Position numbers and translations under genes: made by a program | Part shown: piece by piece, positions 1 through 8,416 of the stretch | How positions within the stretch are numbered: the stretch's first letter is position 1 | Layout of the letters: each line of letters starts with the position of its first letter | Source of the DNA: Leptospiraceae bacterium | Lineage (GTDB): Bacteria; Spirochaetota; Leptospiria; Leptospirales; Leptospiraceae | Length of the DNA stretch: 64,000 bases | Direction: 5' to 3' | NCBI GenBank assembly: GCA_016711485.1 | Contig: JADJSX010000023.1 | Span: 1,443,001-1,507,000, forward strand | Notes under the pieces: generated by a model | What the model was told of the DNA's origin: nothing | Seen by the model: the letters and a program-made list of their open reading frames with translations, nothing else | Database searches by the model: none

Positions 1-388
1 CCTCATTTTTTCGATCAATAAATAAAACTCTTCTATGGTCTGTCAAAGAGTGAATCGCAACCATTGTATCCGGTCTTGACTCTGCAATTTCATCTAAATA
101 CAAAATTGCACCTTCTTTTACCGCAGTAGTCAAAGGTCCGTCTTGCCAAATTGTGTCCGCACCTTTCACTAAATACCTTCCTACTAAATCGGTAGCGGAA
201 GTTTCCTCGTTGCAAAGAACAGTGATTAGCCTACGGTTCATCTTATGAGCGATATACTCTAAAAATCTAGACTTCCCCGATCCAGTTGGACCTTTGAGTA
301 ACACAGGCAACCGTTCTTCGGCTGCCTTTAAAAAAATTTCTTCCTCTTTACCGATGACTTGGTAAAAAGGAATTTTAGTGGCTAACAT
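1..388 (-). CDS. norQ: NorQ/CbbQ-type MoxR AAA+ ATPase, partial (N-terminal 129 residues)
   Basis: This is the N-terminal part of an AAA+ ATPase that is expected to help insert metal into, or activate, the nitric-oxide reductase encoded just upstream in transcription. Translating the minus strand from the ATG at 388 gives a Walker A motif GPTGSGKS near residue 33 and a Walker B motif ILYLDEI near residue 98. This is the NorQ/CbbQ layout of the MoxR family. The gene starts 2 bp after the norB stop, so the two are almost certainly co-transcribed. The rest of the gene, and the norD partner usually found next to it, lie beyond the window edge. The family call is firm. The norQ name rests on the norCB neighbours. 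Confidence 0.9.
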   Translation of the reverse strand, partial: MLATKIPFYQVIGKEEEIFLKAAEERLPVLLKGPTGSGKSRFLEYIAHKMNRRLITVLCNEETSATDLVGRYLVKGADTIWQDGPLTTAVKEGAILYLDEIAESRPDTMVAIHSLTDHRRVLFIDRKNE

Positions 389-390
389 GA

Positions 391-1737
391 TTATTCTGCT
401 CCTTCGGAAAGGATAGCTTCGTCTTTTGGAAGTCCATGTTTGATAAACCCATAGATAAATAAACTAATCCCAAAGGTAAACACAGTTGCCGCAAGTAACA
501 TTCCTATGAAATGAACTTCTACTTCTTTTTGAACAGCAAGAAAATCCATTCCGAGTTTCCGTTCTAGGTAAACTTGTGTTATCCCCGCAACCGCAAGTGC
601 TCCTGTCATTCCAATCATTCCTATATTTGCAGTCCAAAATGCAATATGTCCACTCATCTCGTTATAGAATTTTCTTCCAGTGAGATTTGGCATTGCGTAA
701 GTGATAACGGCTAATACCAACATGCCGTAAGCTCCCCAAAATGCAAGATGACCGTGCATAGCAGTAATTAGTGTTCCATGTGTCCATTTATTTACAGCAG
801 GCCAAGTATGGGCAAATCCCAAGAAACCGGCACCGACAAAAGACATTACGGCACTGCCTAACGTCCAGTAAAGGGCAATTTTATTCGGGTGATCTTTTCC
901 TTTTTTATTATACATCCTAAGAGCCCAAGCTGCCATTCCTAAAAAGGCTAAAGGCTCTAAAGCAGAAAAAACTCCACCAATCATAAGCCAATATTTTGGT
1001 GTTCCGATCCAATAGTAATGATGACCCGTTCCTAAAATTCCAGAAAGGAACGTTAGTCCCACGACTACATACAGCCATTTTTCAATTACTTCTCTATCTA
1101 CTCCAGTGAGTTTAATCAGTAAGAAAGATAAAATCCCGCCCATGATTAATTCCCAAACGCCTTCTACCCAAAGATGAACTACCCACCAGCGAAAATAAGA
1201 ATCCATGGTGTGATTATCAAAGTAAATCATCCCCGGCAAATACAGTAATGCCGCTGCAAATAGTCCAAAGAATAAAACTAACTGAGTCGTGCTATTCTTT
1301 TTCCCATTCCAAATTGTCATTCCAATATTAAATAGAAATGTTAATACATTCACTACTACCAAGAAATCGAGTGGTCTAGGGATTTCTAAAAACTTTCTTC
1401 CTTCCCACCATTGAAAATGAAAACCTATAATAGCGATTACCCCCACTATAACCCATGAAGCCAATTGAATCCAAGCAAGTTTTACGCTAAAAAGCTCCGA
1501 GTTAGATTCCTCTGGTATAATGTAATAAGCCGCTCCCATAAATCCAGTGAGTAACCAAACGACCAATAAGTTGGTATGCGTCGCTCTTGCTACGTTAAAG
1601 GGAATGTAAAAATCGTGTAGAACATCGTACCCGATTCGGGCAAAACCCATGATAAAACCATATACAATCTGCAATGTTAAAAGTAACATACATACAGCAA
1701 AAAAGTAAAAGGCTATTTTTTGTGATTTAAACCTCAT
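391..1737 (-). CDS. norB: Nitric-oxide reductase large subunit NorB (cytochrome c-dependent type)
   Basis: This inner-membrane haem-copper oxidase-superfamily subunit reduces 2 NO to N2O. At 448 residues it has the length of cNorB and lacks the roughly 280-residue N-terminal extension of quinol-dependent qNor, which fits the separate norC next door. Visible signatures are the haem-b ligand His near residue 54 (RATHTNLL), the HLWVEGVWE segment with the conserved glutamate, the His-His pair near residue 240 (GTGHHYYW) for the non-haem iron, and the TAMHGHLAFWG motif with two haem-ligand histidines. About 12 hydrophobic segments fill the protein. It follows norC by 10 bp and precedes norQ by 2 bp. 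Confidence 0.96.
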   Translation of the reverse strand: MRFKSQKIAFYFFAVCMLLLTLQIVYGFIMGFARIGYDVLHDFYIPFNVARATHTNLLVVWLLTGFMGAAYYIIPEESNSELFSVKLAWIQLASWVIVGVIAIIGFHFQWWEGRKFLEIPRPLDFLVVVNVLTFLFNIGMTIWNGKKNSTTQLVLFFGLFAAALLYLPGMIYFDNHTMDSYFRWWVVHLWVEGVWELIMGGILSFLLIKLTGVDREVIEKWLYVVVGLTFLSGILGTGHHYYWIGTPKYWLMIGGVFSALEPLAFLGMAAWALRMYNKKGKDHPNKIALYWTLGSAVMSFVGAGFLGFAHTWPAVNKWTHGTLITAMHGHLAFWGAYGMLVLAVITYAMPNLTGRKFYNEMSGHIAFWTANIGMIGMTGALAVAGITQVYLERKLGMDFLAVQKEVEVHFIGMLLAATVFTFGISLFIYGFIKHGLPKDEAILSEGAE

Positions 1738-1747
1738 TTATTTCTCC

Positions 1748-2446
1748 TCATTTTAAGCTCGAAAGAAATTGTACAATTTCTGTAAGCTCTGATTCTGCGA
1801 GCGGCAACTTAGGCATAGCCGTTCCTGGTTTTACAGCCTGTGGATCTTTCAACCATTTTGTCAAATAACCAATATCATACTTTGTTCCCACTTTATCTAA
1901 CGCCGGTCCTACATTCCCACCTTTACCGCTAATAGCATGGCAAGCGAGGCAAATCTGTGTTACCTTTTGTGGCATTGGTTGGGATGGGTTTGTAGTAGAT
2001 GTAGTAGTTGCAACAGAAGAGGATTTAATTTCAATGTTTGGTTTTGGAGGCCAACCATTAGAATCAATTTCACCGACCCATTTTAAAAATGCGATGATAT
2101 CCTTTTTCTCTTCTTCTGTGAAATTATACTTCACCATTTTCCGCTCTCCAGGAAACATTGCCTGTGGATCGTTGATGAATATTTTAATCCATTCTTCGCC
2201 CCGACGCTCTACTACTTTCGTCAGATCGGGCGCATAATAGGCTCCTTCCCCGAGGAGTGTATGGCAGCCCATACAATTATTTTTTTCCCAAATTTCCTTT
2301 CCCCGTTTTACGGAGTCAGTTAAATTATGAGAGTTTGTTCGTTTGTCATTTTGTAGGATGGTGTCAATTGTTAGCCCAATAAAAATAGCGGCAAACAAAA
2401 GTGTTCCTCCTAGAAAAAAAGCTCTCGCTTGTGATTTAGAAAGCAT
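1748..2446 (-). CDS. norC: Nitric-oxide reductase cytochrome c subunit NorC with an extra C-terminal cytochrome c domain
   Basis: NorC is the membrane-anchored cytochrome c that passes electrons to NorB. An N-terminal membrane anchor (about residues 9-28) is followed by the normal NorC haem domain: CMGCH near residue 58 and the RKM-x-KYNF axial-methionine region before KWVGEIDSNGWPP. After a Ser/Thr/Pro-rich linker (about 142-160) comes a second haem-binding domain with CLACH near residue 166 and a TAMPKLPL methionine motif. The 232 residues compare with about 150 in classic NorC, so this is a dihaem NorC fusion. It is the first gene of norC-norB-norQ and lies 58 bp downstream of an FNR/DNR-like site. 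Confidence 0.93.
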   Translation of the reverse strand: MLSKSQARAFFLGGTLLFAAIFIGLTIDTILQNDKRTNSHNLTDSVKRGKEIWEKNNCMGCHTLLGEGAYYAPDLTKVVERRGEEWIKIFINDPQAMFPGERKMVKYNFTEEEKKDIIAFLKWVGEIDSNGWPPKPNIEIKSSSVATTTSTTNPSQPMPQKVTQICLACHAISGKGGNVGPALDKVGTKYDIGYLTKWLKDPQAVKPGTAMPKLPLAESELTEIVQFLSSLK

Positions 2447-2504
2447 GAATATACCTCATATCTTCGTTTCTGCTAAAGGATACCAGGAAATTCTAAAATT
2501 GAAA

Positions 2505-2518
2505 TTGATCTATATCAA
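2505..2518. promoter_or_regulatory. FNR/DNR/NnrR-type binding site upstream of norC
   Basis: The sequence TTGATCTATATCAA is a perfect TTGAT-N4-ATCAA palindrome, the consensus of Crp/Fnr-family anaerobic and NO-responsive regulators. Its centre lies about 65 bp upstream of the norC ATG, a spacing compatible with activation from around -41.5 if the mRNA leader is about 20-25 nt. Nitric-oxide reductase operons are classic targets of such regulators. The regulator itself is not in the window, so which family member binds is unknown. Confidence 0.75.
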
Positions 2519-2580
2519 GACGGGTGAATGTTTTTTAAAAAACAAATGGTTTACTTAGAAAAATAAATTAGACAAATTTT

Positions 2581-2623
2581 ACTCCGTTTAGTTCAAATTA
2601 CTTCTTTATGAAAGTAACGGAGT
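2581..2623 (-). terminator. Possible terminator hairpin downstream of the thioesterase-like gene
   Basis: An 8-bp perfect stem (ACTCCGTT with AACGGAGT) closes a 27-nt loop 70 bp after the stop of the minus-strand gene at 2693-3535. T-rich sequence lies on both sides, but neither side has a clean run of more than four T. It is more likely a weak bidirectional terminator between the two minus-strand units than a regulatory element. Confidence 0.35.
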
Positions 2624-2692
2624 CCGATTTTGTTTTACGATTTTAATTTGTAGGATTGAATAGGAGAAATTGCAGGAAAAGTTAAATGTAAA

Positions 2693-3535
2693 TTACCCGC
2701 GATGTACATATTCTACATATTCCCCCACAATCTTTACGAAATCCTCCGGTGCCTTTCTTGGACGAGAAGTTGAAAGTGCGACAAACAGTTGTTCGTCTTT
2801 CATTGATGCGATTAAATTTCCATCTTCTCCAACTAAATCCTGTCTGATATAAAAACGAATTTTTTCTACTTTATCAATCCAAGTGTGAAGTTTTGCCTTC
2901 TCGCCGGCAATTGGCAATCGAAAAAATTGAATTTTCCCACCCATAAAAAAAGATGTAGTATCCATGTCTTTAATTCGGTTCAGATCTATGATCTTACTAA
3001 AAAAAAGCCATCTTCCTTCTTCGAAAACTTTCCACACTGCGTCAGGCGAATAACTCCAAAAACAATTCATATCGCTAAATAAAATAGGGTAATCGTTCGT
3101 TAGCCTCAGGCAAGAATTTGAAAAAGGTTTTATCTCTATGATTACATCCTTTGGTATAGATTCATTTGAATCCAAAAATGAAAATGGTTCTAGGTTTTTG
3201 TTTTGTCCTTTGGTTAGAATTTTTAATTCGCAAGCTAATTTTTCATCTTCCCCATAAATTTTATGATCCCAAAGAATTTTACAATCCTTAAAGGCTGTCG
3301 CTTCTGTATTGATTTTTAGGTTTGAACCAGAAAATTGTTGGGCTAAAAAACGAACTTGCGTGGATTCGGGTATTAGAATCAAACCATCTTCCATACATTT
3401 TTGCAGGTTATAACCGTTTTCTGCTAGGAGTTTGACTCTGCCTTCTTGGCTGAATTTTTCGTAAACTCTGCTTGTAACATGCCTATTCCAGTCTAAATCA
3501 AAAAAATGAGCTCTTATAAAAATAGAATTTTTCAT
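2693..3535 (-). CDS. Tandem hot-dog, acyl-ACP thioesterase-like protein
   Basis: This 280-residue soluble protein looks like two hot-dog folds in tandem, the architecture of acyl-ACP thioesterases. The first half opens with DLDWNRHVTSRVYEKFSQEGR, close to the 4HBT-type pattern of an acidic residue, N-x-H-V-x-x-x-x-Y and a distal Glu-x-x-R. The second half (from about residue 150) has an analogous DMNCFWSYSPDAVWKVFEEGR. It would hydrolyse acyl thioesters in the cytoplasm, but the substrate cannot be read from sequence. It stands alone, with both neighbours at least 65 bp away. The fold call is moderately sure and the substrate is open. Confidence 0.6.
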   Translation of the reverse strand: MKNSIFIRAHFFDLDWNRHVTSRVYEKFSQEGRVKLLAENGYNLQKCMEDGLILIPESTQVRFLAQQFSGSNLKINTEATAFKDCKILWDHKIYGEDEKLACELKILTKGQNKNLEPFSFLDSNESIPKDVIIEIKPFSNSCLRLTNDYPILFSDMNCFWSYSPDAVWKVFEEGRWLFFSKIIDLNRIKDMDTTSFFMGGKIQFFRLPIAGEKAKLHTWIDKVEKIRFYIRQDLVGEDGNLIASMKDEQLFVALSTSRPRKAPEDFVKIVGEYVEYVHRG

Positions 3536-3601
3536 ATAATTAGTATCGAAAAAAAAACTCTTTGTGTTTGCTTTTTTATATTCGAATGAAAGTTTGTAAA
3601 C

Positions 3602-4876
3602 ATGGATACAGCTTTAGGAATAAATCTTTCGAATAGTACAAGTTACAAGGTTTTAATTGCAGATGACTCTGCCCCTCATAGGATGTTACTCAAAAGATTT
3701 TTACAGGCCTCTCAATTTGAAGTTTTAAGTGACGTCGCAAATGGTGAAGCTATCATAGATTTTTTAAAATACGATAGAGTAGTTCCTGATATCATTTTTT
3801 TAGATTACCAGATGACTCCGAAAAATGCAGTGGAAACTATTCGAGAAATTCGACCCACGTATCCAGATATGAAAATTGTAGTTGTAACGGGTAATATGAA
3901 TAAGGAAGTGATTGCAGAGTTAATCAAATTAAAGATTAATTCCTATATTTTAAAACCTATTAGCAAACAAGTTTTAGATGAAAAATTAATCCAAATGCTT
4001 GGAAGAAAAGATTTAGATCTGAATTCAAAAGTTATAAAAAAGAAACCTGTAAAGTTAGAAGATTTAGGTATACCGCCCTTACCCGGCATAGCGCATAAGG
4101 TTCTGCTATTTGAAGGGGATTCTGTTAGCGGTAGCTCTGAATTAGAGCAAATTATATTGCCTGATAAGTCGATTTGTGCAGATATACTTAGGATCGCTAA
4201 TTCAGCTTTTTATGCTAGATCTAAAAAAGTGCAAACCATTAAAGACGCTATTACTCTTCTTGGACTTAAAACTGTAAAAAATATAGTAATGCTTCAGTCC
4301 AAAAAATATGTTGCGCGTAATATTGTTTATTCGGATATTTTTAAAAAACACCTATTACAATTACCAGTTTTGACTGCGTTAGTTGCACTTGATTTATGTA
4401 ATCCACTAGGATTAAAGTCTATCAGAGACGAATTGTTCTTATCCGCTATGATGTGTAAGATAGGAATGACTATTCTTGCCCTGCACAATTCAAAGATATA
4501 TACTGAAATTCTAAACAAACTTGAATCGGCTCCAAATAATCTTTCTCAATTAGAAAAAGAAGAGTTTGAACTTAGTCATGTAGATGTTGGTGTTTATATA
4601 TTTAAGATTTGGCAAATGCCTCTTGTGTTTATAAAAATTATGAAAAACCAGAATTTTACACAAACTGAATTTACCACAGTAGATGATTTTGATCGTATAT
4701 TGCGACTTGCCGATATTCTCGCAAAACGAATGGTTCAAGTTCCATTGTTAGAAACTGAAATGGAATTAGCAAAACAAATAATCAATCATTACAAAGCACC
4801 TATTGAGACGTTAGATGTTTTTGGCCCTGATTATTATGAAGGAATTCAATCACATCCGTTTTTTGATGCACTGTAA
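3602..4876 (+). CDS. Response regulator with REC receiver and HDOD output domain
   Basis: Residues about 15-135 form a CheY-like receiver: the acidic pair in VLIADDS, the phospho-acceptor Asp in IIFLDYQM, a T in VVVTGN and the conserved Lys in ILKPIS. Residues about 150-400 match an HDOD domain (LPGIAHKVL, DILRIANSAFYARSKKVQTIKDAITLLG), a non-catalytic relative of HD phosphohydrolases found in signalling proteins. There is no DNA-binding domain, so output is probably protein-protein. No cognate kinase is adjacent. The gene is monocistronic. The chosen ATG at 3602 gives a receiver of normal length. Confidence 0.88.
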   Translation: MDTALGINLSNSTSYKVLIADDSAPHRMLLKRFLQASQFEVLSDVANGEAIIDFLKYDRVVPDIIFLDYQMTPKNAVETIREIRPTYPDMKIVVVTGNMNKEVIAELIKLKINSYILKPISKQVLDEKLIQMLGRKDLDLNSKVIKKKPVKLEDLGIPPLPGIAHKVLLFEGDSVSGSSELEQIILPDKSICADILRIANSAFYARSKKVQTIKDAITLLGLKTVKNIVMLQSKKYVARNIVYSDIFKKHLLQLPVLTALVALDLCNPLGLKSIRDELFLSAMMCKIGMTILALHNSKIYTEILNKLESAPNNLSQLEKEEFELSHVDVGVYIFKIWQMPLVFIKIMKNQNFTQTEFTTVDDFDRILRLADILAKRMVQVPLLETEMELAKQIINHYKAPIETLDVFGPDYYEGIQSHPFFDAL

Positions 4877-5013
4877 TTACATTTTTTTTTAGATTTTCTA
4901 TCATTGTGCGAATTACTTTGGAACTAGAGCGGCTAATTCAATTATATCCATTTTTCGGATAATTTTATATTGTTCTTTTTAAAAGGGAAATATGTTCAAT
5001 CGGATATTTACCA

Positions 5014-5937
5014 TTAGTCTATTGATTCAAGTTTTATGATTTCTTGGAATATTTTGTTTTCTTTTTTGAATTCAATTTTTTCTCCAATTCGGAGTAATTT
5101 TATACTGTCTTTTTGATTCGATTTTTCAATTGCATTTTTTATTCTATCCATTTCGTCTCCACCTCTTCTGTAAAAAGTACTGTGATGAATAGGAATCATA
5201 TACTTTGCATTTAAATCTTTGAAAATTTGAACAGCTCCGACCGGATTTACATGAACACCACTCCCCATTCCGCGACTAGTTATCCAGCTAGTCGGACCAA
5301 CTGGTATTAACGCAATATCCACAGTAAACGCTTTCCCTAATAATTTAAAAATGGAATCGTCATACCCTGTATCTCCCCCAAAAAAAACTGTAACATCTTT
5401 GTATTCAATTATATAACCAGTGTAAGGTTCTCCGTCCCAAAGATTATCTATTAACCACCTACCACCAAAATGTTTTGCAGGTACGGCTGTGATTTTCATT
5501 CCATCTATTTCAAACGACTTCATATTATTTACTGCATGGACATTTTCAAATAAATTTTCGGGAATGTAAGTAATCCCTCCTTCAGGAGCAAATAGGTGTT
5601 TAGAGCCTTTAAGTTTATGCAAAGAAGGTTGGTCTAAATGATCGAAATGATTGTGCGAAATAAGAATCACATCCATTTTTTGTAGACTTTTTAAATCAAT
5701 TCCAGGTTCAATAAATCTTTTCATGATAATGCCGATATGGGAACTAAAATTTGGGTCAGTAATAATCCATTTATCGTAGAGATGGATCAAAACAGTCGCA
5801 TGACCAATCCAATAAAACTCTATATTATTTGGATTTTTTATATTCTGAGGTGCTGGGATAAAATTGGGTTTAACAGTTGTGAAAAATAATGTACAAGAAA
5901 ATAAAAATAGTATAAGTAAATAGAGAAATGACTTCAT
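5014..5937 (-). CDS. Metallo-beta-lactamase-fold hydrolase, probable lipoprotein (UlaG/NAPE-PLD-like)
   Basis: The N-terminus MKSFLYLLILFLFSC is a lipoprotein signal with Cys at about residue 15, so the protein is probably lipid-anchored in the envelope. The mature part is a metallo-beta-lactamase fold: WIGHATVLI, DPNF, the zinc motif SHNHFDHLD, FGGDTGYDD (bridging Asp) and a distal HH in IPIHHSTF. This arrangement resembles the UlaG-like and NAPE-hydrolysing phospholipase D-like branch, whose members cleave phosphodiester or lactone bonds. The substrate is unknown. It is flanked by plus-strand genes and is probably monocistronic. Confidence 0.82.
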   Translation of the reverse strand: MKSFLYLLILFLFSCTLFFTTVKPNFIPAPQNIKNPNNIEFYWIGHATVLIHLYDKWIITDPNFSSHIGIIMKRFIEPGIDLKSLQKMDVILISHNHFDHLDQPSLHKLKGSKHLFAPEGGITYIPENLFENVHAVNNMKSFEIDGMKITAVPAKHFGGRWLIDNLWDGEPYTGYIIEYKDVTVFFGGDTGYDDSIFKLLGKAFTVDIALIPVGPTSWITSRGMGSGVHVNPVGAVQIFKDLNAKYMIPIHHSTFYRRGGDEMDRIKNAIEKSNQKDSIKLLRIGEKIEFKKENKIFQEIIKLESID

Positions 5938-6032
5938 GAGTTACTTCAATTTTTCAAAAATAAGTTGGCAAGAAATTTATTCGAATAAACAAAATTCTTG
6001 CTATTTTTTTACGAATCTTTTTTTGTAATTAT

Positions 6033-7307
6033 ATGTCAATAAATACTGATTTCCCAACGACTGCATACCGAAAAACATACAAGATCTTTGTAATTACTGT
6101 AATCGCACTTATTTGTCTAACACAAGCAATTACTCAATATTTTATCTATATACAAAAATATGATGCTAAAAGGATTAATATAGCTGGCAGACAACGGATG
6201 TTAAGCCAAAACATTACGAAGACTGTATTAAAAATTTATATCGAAAAAGATAATCTAAATTCTAATGATTTTGATCAGCTAAAACAGCTTAGGGACTTAT
6301 TTTCTGAATCTCATAATGCGGTTCGCTATGGCAATGAAGAGTTACAAATAAAAGCGAATTCTAGTGAATTAGCCGCAACTCTTTTTGGGGAAATAGAATC
6401 TCATTTTCTTTTTATTCTAGAAACTACGGACAATCTAATCGTACAAAAAAAAGTTACCGAGTCACAAGTAAAGAGTCTATTTATTCATGAGTCAGAATTT
6501 TTAAAACGTATGGATGAAATAGTTACTGTATTCAGTGAAGAAAGTGTGAGTCGAATATCACGTCTTCAATTACTGGAGTCAATTCTTGCATTTTTTGCAG
6601 TAATGGTTATTCTTGTAGAGATTGGAATTTTATATCGTCCGCTTATTAAAAAGTTGGCAATGGATAATCTAGAGTTATCGATACAAAAAAAACGTGTTGA
6701 AGATTTCTCTTTTTTATTATCTCACAAAGTACGAAAACATATCGCAAATTTATTAGGACTTATGAATACCATAAATCCAAACAATCTATTAGAAATTAAA
6801 GAATATTTTCAGTATGTAAGACAGTCAGTTATGGAGTTAGATTCAGCTAGTCATGAATTTTCTGGATTATCTTCTAAAGCGGAATCTGTGGTTCCTCTCC
6901 AAACAGTAGATTCGACTCAAAAGTATGAAACTTTCGAGAAGTTACGGACTATTATGCTTTTAGATGATGATAAAATTACAAATATTTTAACTAAAAAAAT
7001 ATTATTAAAGTATAATCCAGAAGTAAAAGTGGAAGTTTTTACTGAACCATTAAAATCCATTGAATATTTAGAAAGAATGAAAGCGGATAATTTGAAGTAT
7101 CCTGTCATATTCCTTGATATAAATATGCCAGTTATGAATGGTTGGCAATTTTTAGAACAAATGCAAATTTTGAATTTGAATCCGACAGTATATATTTTAA
7201 CATCTTCCATAGACCAAAGTGATATATCTAAAGCACGAACCTTCAAAAATGTAAAAGCGTTTTTAACAAAACCACTTACATATGATAAAATGCCGACCTT
7301 TGTATGA
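6033..7307 (+). CDS. Membrane sensor with PilJ-type N-terminus, HisKA-like segment and receiver domain, without an ATPase domain
   Basis: A first membrane helix (about 18-38) is followed by a periplasmic type IV pili methyl-accepting chemotaxis N-terminal domain (RINIAGRQRMLSQNITK), as in NarX-like and PilJ-like sensors, then a second helix (about 185-203). A short segment, KRVEDFSFLLSHKVRKHIANLLG, looks like a histidine-kinase dimerisation H-box. No HATPase N, G1 or G2 boxes follow. Instead a receiver begins near residue 305 (MLLDDD, FLDINMPVMNGW, LTSS, LTKPL). Its 3' end overlaps the next gene by 4 bp (ATGA). It may be a phosphorelay intermediate rather than a kinase. Confidence 0.8.
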   Translation: MSINTDFPTTAYRKTYKIFVITVIALICLTQAITQYFIYIQKYDAKRINIAGRQRMLSQNITKTVLKIYIEKDNLNSNDFDQLKQLRDLFSESHNAVRYGNEELQIKANSSELAATLFGEIESHFLFILETTDNLIVQKKVTESQVKSLFIHESEFLKRMDEIVTVFSEESVSRISRLQLLESILAFFAVMVILVEIGILYRPLIKKLAMDNLELSIQKKRVEDFSFLLSHKVRKHIANLLGLMNTINPNNLLEIKEYFQYVRQSVMELDSASHEFSGLSSKAESVVPLQTVDSTQKYETFEKLRTIMLLDDDKITNILTKKILLKYNPEVKVEVFTEPLKSIEYLERMKADNLKYPVIFLDINMPVMNGWQFLEQMQILNLNPTVYILTSSIDQSDISKARTFKNVKAFLTKPLTYDKMPTFV

Positions 7308-7996
7308 AGTTTGTATATATATTTTTATTTTTTATTGGGTTACAGTCCTTATTCTCTTCTGAAGAAATTCTTATAAAAAGTTTTTCTACGTCTGTTGAAA
7401 AACAAAGTGGAGATGTTAAACGTAATTTGGCTCTCGCAGTGGAAAAATTAAATGGAGTTATTTTAGAGCCCAATAGTGTTTTTTCTTTCAGCGAAGTAGT
7501 AGGTGAAGCCTCCGTTCAAAATGGATTTGTATCAGGAAGAGTGTATTATTGGAATGAAGCTATTTATGAACCCGGGGGTGGGTTGTGCCAAGTTTCATCC
7601 ACATTGTTCAATTTACTTTTGCTTTCAGGTTTTACAATCAAAGAAAGACATAAACATAGTCAACCAGTAACGTACGTACCAATGGGGTTAGATGCTACTA
7701 TTTATTATGGGAAAAAAAATCTAAGAATGTTTAATCCTCATTCACAAAAGTTTAGGTTAAAGGCTGAATTAACAGATAATACTTTGAATTTTTCTCTGTA
7801 TGGAGATTCTCCCATGATTGATAGGTTTGAATTAGATATCGAAGAAGAAGAACATGAACTCCCCATCTTAAAAAAAGAAAAATCCTACAGAAATGCATTT
7901 TCCATCTTTGTTTATAGAAAAAAATACAGAGGGGAAAATTTGCTTGAAACTTCTTTATTGTATAAGGACTTTATACCTGCGGTATACTTTAAATAA
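7304..7996 (+). CDS. VanW family protein, secreted
   Basis: This 230-residue protein has an N-terminal signal peptide (about 1-20) and the VanW domain: LNGVILEPNSVFSFSEVVGEA, then the signature YEPGGGLCQVSSTLFN, and RHKHSQPVTYVP. VanW was named from vancomycin-resistance clusters, but most members are of unknown function, and no van genes are nearby. It starts inside the stop of the preceding sensor (ATGA overlap), so the two are translationally coupled. The C-terminal region after about residue 165 is charged and not recognised. Confidence 0.88.
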   Translation: MKFVYIFLFFIGLQSLFSSEEILIKSFSTSVEKQSGDVKRNLALAVEKLNGVILEPNSVFSFSEVVGEASVQNGFVSGRVYYWNEAIYEPGGGLCQVSSTLFNLLLLSGFTIKERHKHSQPVTYVPMGLDATIYYGKKNLRMFNPHSQKFRLKAELTDNTLNFSLYGDSPMIDRFELDIEEEEHELPILKKEKSYRNAFSIFVYRKKYRGENLLETSLLYKDFIPAVYFK

Positions 7997-8050
7997 CTTC
8001 TTTACTAAATGAAAATACGAAATTCTAATTAATGAAGGATAAATCAAACA

Positions 8051-8416
8051 ATGCAAGACTACGATGATTTAAAACTAGTTTCGACTGAAATTGGTGATAC
8101 GAATTTAATCCAGATGACCGGTAATATTGATTTATACACTACACCTGAATTAAAAGCTGAGTTTGATGCATTAAATAAGGCAGGAAGAAATAAAATTTTA
8201 TTGGATTTGTTAAATGTTCGCTTCATTGATTCTTCTGGACTTGGAATTCTAGTAACACAGGCACTTTTTTTGCAGAAAAAAAATCGCGTATTAAAATTTA
8301 TAAATGTAAATTCAACGATTAATCATGTGTTTGCGCTTGGCGGATTCACTCGTTCTTTCAAACGATTTCCAGATAAAGAGTCTGCATTGTCAGGTAAATG
8401 GGAATTCGAATCTTAG
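8051..8416 (+). CDS. STAS-domain anti-sigma factor antagonist
   Basis: This 121-residue single-domain protein of the SpoIIAA/RsbV type has beta-strand IDLYTTPELKAEFDAL and the signature LLDLLNVRFIDSSGLGILV. The phosphorylatable Ser is in DSSG. Such proteins bind an RsbW-like kinase and anti-sigma factor in a phosphorylation-dependent way. Neither kinase nor PP2C phosphatase is in the window. It overlaps the next gene by 19 bp, so the two are expressed together. Confidence 0.92.
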   Translation: MQDYDDLKLVSTEIGDTNLIQMTGNIDLYTTPELKAEFDALNKAGRNKILLDLLNVRFIDSSGLGILVTQALFLQKKNRVLKFINVNSTINHVFALGGFTRSFKRFPDKESALSGKWEFES

